From Arcanobacterium_A bovis (GTDB lineage Bacteria; Actinomycetota; Actinomycetes; Actinomycetales; Actinomycetaceae): 32,049 bases of DNA. The stretch lies in the NCBI RefSeq assembly GCF_042655305.1, contig NZ_JBHSLR010000001.1; one strand, 5' to 3'. Positions 26,522 through 32,049 of the stretch are shown piece after piece (the first letter of the stretch is position 1; the number at the start of each line of letters is the position of its first letter). The notes beneath the pieces were generated by a model. It did not search any database. It saw only the letters and a program-made list of their open reading frames with translations, and was not told the DNA's origin. The translations under genes were made by a program, and so were the position numbers.

Positions 26522-26824
26522 CATAAGTTATTGGCTGGATGTCCAGTGCCATTAGACTGGGAAATGCCGCATGGCGTCTCAGCGAGAAGCATTACATCTC
26601 CGTAGCAACATAGCAACCGTAGCTAACAGGATTGTAAGCCTGCTAGCAGAACGGCACTGCGTGAATGCTTCTTTTGGAGCGCGATTTTCTTTAGAATCGT
26701 GCTCCAAAAGGAAGGTCGGGGAACACAGTTCGAGCTTGGACACTTTGTCTGTGTCCCCCGCCGCCGGGCACCGGCCTGTAACAATCAAATTTGGCGATTT
26801 GTTGTTTTAGGTCGGTGCTCATCT
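26522..26824. other. Gap of about 300 bases with three hairpins between convergent genes
   Basis: No gene seen. It contains three inverted repeats: 26671-26686 with 26695-26710 (16 bp with one G-U pair, 8-base loop), cggggaacacag at 26718-26729 with 26749-26760 (one mismatch), and an imperfect repeat with gcaccggcct at 26768-26777 and aggtcggtgc at 26809-26818. Dense dyads without T-runs between convergent genes could be terminators or the ends of a lost mobile element. Confidence 0.5.
26671..26710. terminator. 16-bp hairpin between convergent genes
   Basis: cttttggagcgcgatt (26671-26686) pairs with aatcgtgctccaaaag (26695-26710), all Watson-Crick apart from one G-U. It lies about 150 bases from both flanking stop codons. 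It may end transcripts arriving from either side. Confidence 0.5.
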
Positions 26825-29125
26825 TTATATGCGATCTTTGCGTCTCATAAGTAGCAAACCTATTCCCAGTGCTAACATGCCGCCCGACGCCGCGCCCAGC
26901 ATTGGCGTGGTGCTTCCGGTGATCGCTAAGCCCGCTTGTTTAGCTGGCACTAGGGGTGTTTGTTCAAGAACATGGACAGTTTGGAGTTTTTCGTTGACGT
27001 CATGGTGCACAGCGATCGTTTGTCCCGCTTGTTTGATATCTTCAAATACGACGACGCTCTTACCAGCGAGCTTCGATGCATCAAATTCGATGCTAACTGA
27101 CGCGATATCGTCGGATCGCTGCGGAGCAAAAACGGATCGCTTGAACACCGGCTTTCCTTGCTCGTCCAGCAACGGCGTTCCGTCAGTTAAATGCAATGTA
27201 GTGATGATTTCATATTCAGTGTTTGGAACAAGCGATTTATTCACATCCCATATTTTGTCGGTAATTATTTGCTTGGGCTCAGGTTTGACCTGTTTGTCAC
27301 CGTCAGCAGTATCGCTCGCGGTAGTCTGAAGCGTTGGCCGTAGACGAGAAACTAGGTACTGTTCGTTCTTGTCTTCCACGGATGATGTGAAGGCTTTGAC
27401 TCGGTCGTCGCCAGCGAATGAGGTGACAAATACGTACGTACCAGGAATGTTACCCACCGCGTCTTGTTTGACCTTGAAATCTGTTGCGCCAATGTTGGCA
27501 TGGAAGCCGTTCTTGGCAGGAACATCCACGCTAGCAATCACCTCGCCGTTGGATTTATTGGCTTCGGTAACTGGCTGACCTTCAGGGAAGAACAACAGCG
27601 TTTGCTTCATTACCTTTGTATCAGCTGCGAAATAACCATCACCCGTGAAATCTGGGTGATCAGCCGGAAAGCCGGTGACGAATAGGTCATCGACGAGGTA
27701 GGTGCCGGACTTGGTTTCGCGAATCGTCATCGTTGAGTCAACTTCAACGGAGCGCCGGTATGAGGTGGTCTCAGCATGGATACCGTAAGCGTCTGCCCAA
27801 TCAGCGTGAATATACTGCTGCACATCAGCTGGCTGTGCCGATTTAGTAACGCTCCATACGACGGTTGCGAAACCAGGCTTATCTGCTTTGAAATCTGCGG
27901 TCAGTTTTCCTGGACCCTTCGCGACCACATCAACGCTGCCGATCTTGGTTGCACCTGCAGGTACAGTACCGGACTGTGTTGGCGGAGTATCACCAACATA
28001 ATAGGCGGTAGCCGTGTAGGTTACTGGCACGGGAGTTTGAGTTCCGTCAAGGTTGAGCCATTTACCTCCACCATAGGACGGGTCAGAAACCGCATCGAAG
28101 GTGTCTGTAAATGAACCAGTGTCGCTGATCTTCGCAAGCTGGGACGTACCCATCGGCTGAAAATCGTAAGTTACTGACCAAGAAGGACCTGATACCGTGA
28201 ATTCTTCGGGGTCGCCAACAGCTGGGTTTCCGTAAGTTATCGTGTCCTGTACCTGTCCGTTTACAAGTTTCGTCAACGTCTTACGAGCCGCTTTATATGT
28301 GAATGAATACGAAACCTGTCCATTTCCAGTTGCAGTCCAATCTAAACTCAACGGTTGAGATTGAGTAGTTCCACTCCATGTATTAGTTCCTGTGCTATTG
28401 AATACCACAGGACCCGATAGCGTGATAGTTAAAGGCACATTTGCAATGTAAGTCCCAGCCTGATTGGTTATACCAATCGAATGAATGTTTCCCTTACGCA
28501 ATGTATCGCCTACTACACCACCTGGTTGGTATCCTACTGCAGCACTAGCTTTGGCTTCCGCCACATAGGCTTGTGCTTGTGTCTCGATTTGTGGAGCATT
28601 CGCCCGAACAATCTTTAAGATATCGCTGACGACGTTTTGTGCAGACGGATCAGAATAGACCGTTGAACCGGTCGAGTCTTCTTCAAAGTTCGCATGTACT
28701 AGCAAAGAAAGTGCGGACTGCACGGCGGGATCTTTCGAATCCTTATACTTATCCAACAGATAAGCCATCTGTGGCGTAGTGAGTTCCAAACCTGATACTC
28801 GTGGCGTCGATATATCCAATGTTGCCACACTGATAACCTGATCACCAGTGGCAGGTGTGGATTTTCCTCCTTGGATACAATAGGCAACCACACCACCACT
28901 TTCTTTGCTTGGCACTTGGGTGCCGAGCCACACTGACTGAGCACCGCTACCAACCTCGTAGCCGATACGGCCAAAGCCTTTCGGATCAGTGGCAGACACA
29001 GCGGCACGAGCCGATGGAACAGCCACAGTTCCATAACTGACAGCCAATGCTAGGCAAAGTATGAAAACCATACACAGCCTGCTCAGTCGTTTTCTTCTTA
29101 TTTGAGAGTTCACATTAATCTCCAA
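26825..29125 (-). CDS. Cell-wall-anchored adhesin with thioester-like and VaFE domains
   Basis: A 766-residue surface protein. Residues 1-41 are a signal peptide ending ARA. An N-terminal region resembles TQxA/thioester domains: AYCIQGG with Cys83, and TTPQMAYLL with Gln119-x-Ala121, which could form an internal Cys-Gln thioester for covalent host binding. The middle (about 200-620) is beta-rich, pilin-like sequence. Residues about 620-720 are a VaFE domain: ITDKIWDVNKSLVPNTEYEI, FDASKLAGKSVVVFEDI, HHDVNEKLQTVHV. These domains are stabilised by Thr-Gln ester or isopeptide cross-links. The C-terminus has the sorting signal LAITG (733-737), a hydrophobic helix and RRKDRI. LAxTG points to a class E sortase, which is not in the window. 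Only one VaFE copy is present, whereas related proteins often have several. Confidence 0.9.
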   Translation of the reverse strand: MEINVNSQIRRKRLSRLCMVFILCLALAVSYGTVAVPSARAAVSATDPKGFGRIGYEVGSGAQSVWLGTQVPSKESGGVVAYCIQGGKSTPATGDQVISVATLDISTPRVSGLELTTPQMAYLLDKYKDSKDPAVQSALSLLVHANFEEDSTGSTVYSDPSAQNVVSDILKIVRANAPQIETQAQAYVAEAKASAAVGYQPGGVVGDTLRKGNIHSIGITNQAGTYIANVPLTITLSGPVVFNSTGTNTWSGTTQSQPLSLDWTATGNGQVSYSFTYKAARKTLTKLVNGQVQDTITYGNPAVGDPEEFTVSGPSWSVTYDFQPMGTSQLAKISDTGSFTDTFDAVSDPSYGGGKWLNLDGTQTPVPVTYTATAYYVGDTPPTQSGTVPAGATKIGSVDVVAKGPGKLTADFKADKPGFATVVWSVTKSAQPADVQQYIHADWADAYGIHAETTSYRRSVEVDSTMTIRETKSGTYLVDDLFVTGFPADHPDFTGDGYFAADTKVMKQTLLFFPEGQPVTEANKSNGEVIASVDVPAKNGFHANIGATDFKVKQDAVGNIPGTYVFVTSFAGDDRVKAFTSSVEDKNEQYLVSRLRPTLQTTASDTADGDKQVKPEPKQIITDKIWDVNKSLVPNTEYEIITTLHLTDGTPLLDEQGKPVFKRSVFAPQRSDDIASVSIEFDASKLAGKSVVVFEDIKQAGQTIAVHHDVNEKLQTVHVLEQTPLVPAKQAGLAITGSTTPMLGAASGGMLALGIGLLLMRRKDRI

Positions 29126-29143
29126 TCAATGGTGTTAAGAAAA

Positions 29144-29175
29144 GGCGCCAACTGACTCTCTATTCAGATGGCGCC
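29144..29175 (-). terminator. Rho-independent terminator after the coiled-coil membrane protein gene
   Basis: On the minus strand ggcgcca (29175-29169) pairs with tggcgcc (29150-29144), and the stem is followed by TTTTCTT. The loop is 18 bases. It lies 26 bases past the stop of the upstream gene and only 19 bases before the adhesin start, so the two genes are probably transcribed separately, or read-through is attenuated here. Confidence 0.7.
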
Positions 29176-29200
29176 AACCGCTCTCCCAAGCGGAAAAATA

Positions 29201-30211
29201 TCAGCACGGAACTTCGTGCCATGACTCACCACTGCCCACACCACAAATGTCGCTGCTTCCCGTTTCTACCCATCCGTTCTGCCCACCAGTTGATCCCCCA
29301 CCTGTTGATGGAGCACCAGCTCCCGCCGAACCTGATTGGGTAGTTGCTCCCCCAGCTGACGAACCAGATCCACCCGCTGACTTACCACCACGCGATGAAG
29401 CTGGCGACTTCGCCGTCGTCGTTTTGGAAGAAACTGGTGTTGGACGTGCCTGTGCCGACTCGAAAGCTGCCATTGAGGCTTGCACCGCAGTAGCAGCCGC
29501 CTCTGTGCCCTGATACAACTGTGACAAAGACTCGTGGAGCGTTTTCGCGTCTGCGTACATCAAGGTTTCGTATTTTTCTTCGGCGTTTTTGACTCCCGTT
29601 TCAAGCTTGGTCACCTGCTCAGCCAGCACAACTCTGGTCTGCGGATCACTCACATGCCCATCAGAACGCGCGAGCAATTGGTGTGAGGAGACAACGAGAT
29701 TCTTCGACCAGTCGAGCCACGGTTTTAGGTTGGCATCGCGCCAAATCTTTGAGGACGCCACAAGATTTTTCCGCGCTGCGGCCGATGTTTGCGCAAGCTG
29801 CATGTTCAAGCCTTGTAGCTGTTGAGTGTCGCTGCCTAAGTCAGCAGCAATGGTATATAGCTCGGCCTTTGTGGGATCGTCGTCGTCAATTTCTGCAATC
29901 TGTTTGATATTTTCAGCTTGCTCCAAAACGCGCAGAAAATCCCTACAATCGTTACGATCTGGCACAGCGTTGACTTCACACTCAGCTTTCTGAGCACGGG
30001 CATCTTTGCGTGCGCGCTCAAGAAGCGCAAATTCCTGCGCGTACGCATCATAAGCGGTGTAGTATGCCGAACGCGCCTGCGATTTCGTTATCTGCCAGTA
30101 TCCGACGACGGCGCAAAGCGCCACAACCACCGCCACAACACCCGCGAGAATTACTTTCAGCGTTCGTGGCGTATTGGAAATTTTCTGTTTGATCTGCTTT
30201 AAGCTGTTCAC
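29201..30211 (-). CDS. Membrane-anchored coiled-coil protein with Ser/Gly/Thr linker and terminal Cys pair
   Basis: I do not recognise a named family. The 336-residue product has a short basic N-terminus, one membrane helix (about 18-39), and then an extracytoplasmic, mainly helical region (about 44-240) rich in Ala, Glu, Lys and Gln that looks like a coiled coil. It contains a Cys78-Cys89 pair. Residues about 245-315 are a low-complexity linker of Ser, Gly, Thr and Ala, like wall-spanning stalks. The last 14 residues, CGVGSGESWHEVPC, carry a second Cys pair (323, 336) with a Trp, possibly a small disulfide-closed tip. It lies just upstream of the adhesin in the same direction. A role at the cell surface is inferred; no catalytic motif is seen. 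Confidence 0.75.
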   Translation of the reverse strand: MNSLKQIKQKISNTPRTLKVILAGVVAVVVALCAVVGYWQITKSQARSAYYTAYDAYAQEFALLERARKDARAQKAECEVNAVPDRNDCRDFLRVLEQAENIKQIAEIDDDDPTKAELYTIAADLGSDTQQLQGLNMQLAQTSAAARKNLVASSKIWRDANLKPWLDWSKNLVVSSHQLLARSDGHVSDPQTRVVLAEQVTKLETGVKNAEEKYETLMYADAKTLHESLSQLYQGTEAAATAVQASMAAFESAQARPTPVSSKTTTAKSPASSRGGKSAGGSGSSAGGATTQSGSAGAGAPSTGGGSTGGQNGWVETGSSDICGVGSGESWHEVPC

Positions 30212-30640
30212 TGCACGTCAGTTCCTCTCAAATAGCCGTATGAGCCGTGTAGCAAGCGAGGTGTCATGGTGCATGATTTAACGGAGACCGCCAAAACATA
30301 ACCAATATATTTCCCTAATTATTAGCAGAAAACGCAATAGGGCGAAGAAGTTTTCCACAACTTTGGAGAAAATTTCTTGAATATGAACGTGAACTTTTGG
30401 ACGGAAAAATCTGCGTTTCACAAACGCAATGGCTATCGCATTAGAGGAAAGCTGTTGTCCACAAAAAGTCGTAGCGAGGAGCCAACGGAAGGTTCATATT
30501 TTCGTTCGCAGCCTGAAGGCGATACATATTTCTACACGTCGGAAAGTGCTAAACCTCCTCGAATAGCAACGAGAAGAACAAAAACGTCAGCAAACTATAC
30601 TGACAGGTAAATCTATCGACTACCTAATCATGGTGTTAAA
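30212..30640. other. AT-rich gap with two DnaA-box-like sites
   Basis: This gap of about 430 bases must hold the promoter of the minus-strand membrane protein gene. Two DnaA-box-like 9-mers occur: TTTTCCACA at 30351-30359 and TTGTCCACA at 30455-30463. A plus-strand open frame (30377-30610, TTG start) has no family resemblance and a Ser/Arg/Thr-heavy composition, and is not called as a gene. Confidence 0.45.
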
Positions 30641-31166
30641 TCAGTGGTTCAGGACGCAGTAGGCGATGAGAGAATCGATCCGGCGGACATCGATGTTCTT
30701 GCCCAACTTAATTTTGATATGACCAGCTCTTGTCCACAGCTCAACTTCAGATGTTAGATCAAGGATTCTGCCAGAATTTTCCGTCGACCACATATTGATT
30801 GCACTGTATGGGAGAGAGTAGATCTCAACTTTCTGCCCAGTCAGCCCTTGCGCATCCCGCACGATAAGTCGTTTGGATGTGAATATCGCTGAATCGCGGA
30901 AAGTCTTAAATGCAGCATAGGCCTGTTCGCCTTCAATGAGCAGGCTGTACACATCATCGGGAATTGGAACTTCTGCAACAAACATCCATTCAGTGATAGT
31001 AGCAATCTCCATAGCGTTTCTCCTTGCCAGTATTTTATTATGGGAATTTTCCATAATCATATATGAAAATGTCGTCATATCCGAAGTGTCTTCTCGTCTT
31101 TGCGTTCCCTTTTGTCTTTTGCGCTGAATGTAGAAATAACCAGCCACAATCCATTATTGTGGACAA
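30351..31166. promoter_or_regulatory. Four DnaA-box-like 9-mers
   Basis: TTTTCCACA at 30351-30359 (+), TTGTCCACA at 30455-30463 (+), 30730-30738 (+, inside the PH-domain gene) and 31158-31166 (- strand, inside the small membrane gene). TTGTCCACA is the common actinobacterial DnaA box. No dnaA or dnaN is nearby, so this is not presented as oriC. It could be a DnaA-titration or regulatory cluster, or chance. Confidence 0.3.
30641..31012 (-). CDS. Bacterial PH-domain protein (bPH type)
   Basis: The 123-residue product has the bacterial pleckstrin-homology pattern of the YokE-like group: EGEQAYAAFKTFRDSAIFTSKRLIVRDAQGLTGQKVEIYSLPYSAI, followed by beta strands (ILDLTSEVELWTRAGHIKIKL) and a C-terminal helix. 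Function is unknown; such domains often oligomerise into rings and may respond to envelope stress. The frame is open upstream to 31147, but the ATG at 31012 has an aaggag site 7 bases away and gives the family start. It sits 25 bases after the stop of the small membrane protein gene, so the two probably form an operon. Confidence 0.8.
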   Translation of the reverse strand: MEIATITEWMFVAEVPIPDDVYSLLIEGEQAYAAFKTFRDSAIFTSKRLIVRDAQGLTGQKVEIYSLPYSAINMWSTENSGRILDLTSEVELWTRAGHIKIKLGKNIDVRRIDSLIAYCVLNH

Positions 31167-31292
31167 AGCAATCACGGTAATGATGATTTTCGTTCGTGCA
31201 TGTATGCCACCAAAGAAGAATGGAAGCACCCATAGCACGGTGATAGAAAAGCTTTGAAAAAGAGCGGCTTTTATATCATCCGTGATTCTCAT
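31038..31292 (-). CDS. Small two-helix membrane protein of unknown function
   Basis: The 84-residue product begins MRITDDIKAALFQSF and has two hydrophobic helices (about 13-30 and 36-55), with a basic, cytosolic-looking tail (KTKGNAKTRRHFGYDD). No family recognised. The frame opens one codon earlier at a TTG; the ATG at 31292 is preferred although only a weak gaag is seen upstream. It runs directly into the PH-domain gene (25-base gap), suggesting the two act together. Confidence 0.55.
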   Translation of the reverse strand: MRITDDIKAALFQSFSITVLWVLPFFFGGIHARTKIIITVIALSTIMDCGWLFLHSAQKTKGNAKTRRHFGYDDIFIYDYGKFP

Positions 31293-31422
31293 CAACTTCG
31301 TTGACGTTGTGACCGGTGCGATTATGTCAGACCGCGAGATCGAAGCATTGCTATTAGTGCTATGTGTCCGCCACCACGCCCTATTGGCTAAAAGTTACAC
31401 GACATGCCATAGCAACATGAAT

Positions 31423-31464
31423 TGACGTGACGAGGAAAATCGTATTATTTCTCTCGCCACGTCA
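31423..31464 (-). terminator. 12-bp imperfect hairpin after the PLDc_N-like gene
   Basis: tgacgtgacgag at 31423-31434 pairs with ctcgccacgtca at 31453-31464 with one mismatch and an 18-base loop, 64 bases beyond the stop of the upstream minus-strand gene. A plausible terminator. Confidence 0.5.
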
Positions 31465-31527
31465 TGACTTATTCCCCATGCTCAGTAAGTACCTATTTCT
31501 GTTCTGGGAATTACTGTGGCGCGAATA

Positions 31528-31758
31528 TTACTTCTTTGATCGCGTCACAAGCCATACAAGCGGTCCGACAAACGGAATGGCAACAATGATCGCTAGTACT
31601 ATTTTTGAGCTCATTGGCTGGTTGCTGTCTTTCCAGATTTGAATCCAACAGTAGATGGTTATATAAACTGAAAGGATCGTGAGAGCTAAGACGATGACGT
31701 GCGAGTAATTCGCGTTAGATAATAAGCTTTCGTTTTGCTGTTTAATCGCTGCTAACAT
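31528..31758 (-). CDS. Small membrane protein resembling the PLDc_N domain
   Basis: The 76-residue product has two membrane helices. The second half, WIQIWKDSNQPMSSKIVLAIIVAIPFVGPLVWLVTRSKK, follows the pattern of PLDc_N (the N-terminal membrane domain of cardiolipin synthases and of stand-alone small proteins): W-x-D-x-W-K...PFxGPLxWL. The function of stand-alone copies is unknown. The frame is open to 31791, but the ATG at 31758 has a ggggag site 5 bases away and is the better start. It is separated from the next minus-strand gene by about 235 bases. Confidence 0.65.
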   Translation of the reverse strand: MLAAIKQQNESLLSNANYSHVIVLALTILSVYITIYCWIQIWKDSNQPMSSKIVLAIIVAIPFVGPLVWLVTRSKK

Positions 31759-31791
31759 TCTCTCCCCACGCATTTCCATTTCTGTGTACAT

Positions 31792-32049
31792 ACATCTCTA
31801 ATGTAATTGTATGTCCAAGCCAAGGCTGGAATGGCGCAGCCCAAAATCGTCCGATTAGTGTTTTTTGCACTGTAGATCCTGATTCTGAACATTCTTCATT
31901 ATTTACGAACCATCCTACGGCATAGTCCACTTGACAAGCGTGACGTCCTGTAAACCCTTGATAAGTCTCGGGCTAAGTGCCAAAAAGCGTTGCTTAAGAT
32001 CTGACTTTTCACTGGCATGGTAATGGAAAGTCGGTGTTATTGAGGTATA
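31792..32049. other. End of window, no gene supported
   Basis: No convincing coding region is visible. A short minus-strand frame (31742-31930) overlaps the PLDc_N-like gene and lacks any family signal. A gene beginning beyond the window edge could own part of this sequence. Confidence 0.35.

Noticed and set aside
30377..30610. Possible 77-residue plus-strand gene with a TTG start
   Set aside because: A ggag sequence lies upstream, but the composition is Ser/Arg/Thr-rich, no fold or family is apparent, and it covers two DnaA-box-like sites and the promoter region of the neighbour.
30351..31166. Chromosomal replication origin
   Set aside because: Four DnaA-box-like sites are too few and too spread, two are inside genes, and no dnaA, dnaN or rpmH is nearby.
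31742..31930. 62-residue minus-strand open frame
   Set aside because: Overlaps the start of the PLDc_N-like gene; no ribosome site or homology seen.
1..32049. CRISPR array or phage genes
   Set aside because: No regularly spaced direct repeats and no capsid, integrase or lysis genes were seen; the only mobile trace is the IS3 fragment.

Overview
The window looks like a chromosomal segment of a moderate-GC actinobacterium. Supporting signs are a WhiB1-type iron-sulfur regulator, a PdtaS-type cytosolic histidine kinase, a GatCAB amidotransferase, a DUF2505 protein, an actinobacterial long-form NAD-dependent DNA ligase, and a surface adhesin with a VaFE domain and a LAxTG-type sorting signal. 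The near-50% GC feel, the anaerobic fumarate/aspartate metabolism and the adhesin together suggest Actinomycetaceae, for example the Arcanobacterium/Trueperella area. That placement is inference; no rRNA or tRNA gene was recognised that would fix it.

Layout. Positions 1-1694: an ACT-domain malic enzyme (minus strand) whose C-terminal tail runs through a perfect 30-bp palindrome. 1855-5245: the gatC-gatA-gatB operon (minus) closed by a 19-bp hairpin. 5405-6703: a cardiolipin-synthase-type phospholipase D (plus). 6819-9386: ligA (minus). 9500-14754: a tightly packed plus-strand operon of NarL-type sensor kinase, LuxR-type response regulator, ABC ATPase and FtsX-like permease. The ATPase has lost or altered almost every catalytic motif except Walker A, which is the most striking observation here. 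14897-15145: whiB1-like gene. 15221-16645: pdtaS-like kinase (minus). 16683-18724: DUF2505 protein, thyA and folA (plus). 18792-24266: a four-gene minus-strand operon, dcu transporter, asparagine permease, type I asparaginase and aspartase. It would import asparagine, convert it to aspartate and then fumarate, and exchange C4-dicarboxylates across the membrane.

From about 24.3 kb onward the window becomes accessory in character: longer intergenic gaps, a secreted HNH/DUF1524 nuclease, an internally deleted IS3-type transposase remnant, a small two-helix membrane protein, a 766-residue cell-wall adhesin, a membrane-anchored coiled-coil protein with a Ser/Gly/Thr linker and terminal Cys pair, a bacterial PH-domain protein and two tiny membrane proteins. 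Four DnaA-box-like 9-mers lie between 30351 and 31166.

Functional links: asparaginase, aspartase, Dcu antiporter and malic enzyme fit C4-dicarboxylate/fumarate metabolism under low oxygen. thyA and folA form the dTMP/tetrahydrofolate pair. The kinase-regulator-ABC-permease operon resembles an envelope-stress or antimicrobial-peptide sensing module, but its ATPase looks unlikely to be a normal transporter motor. Several gene ends carry long stable hairpins with no T-run, a style of terminator often seen in actinobacteria.
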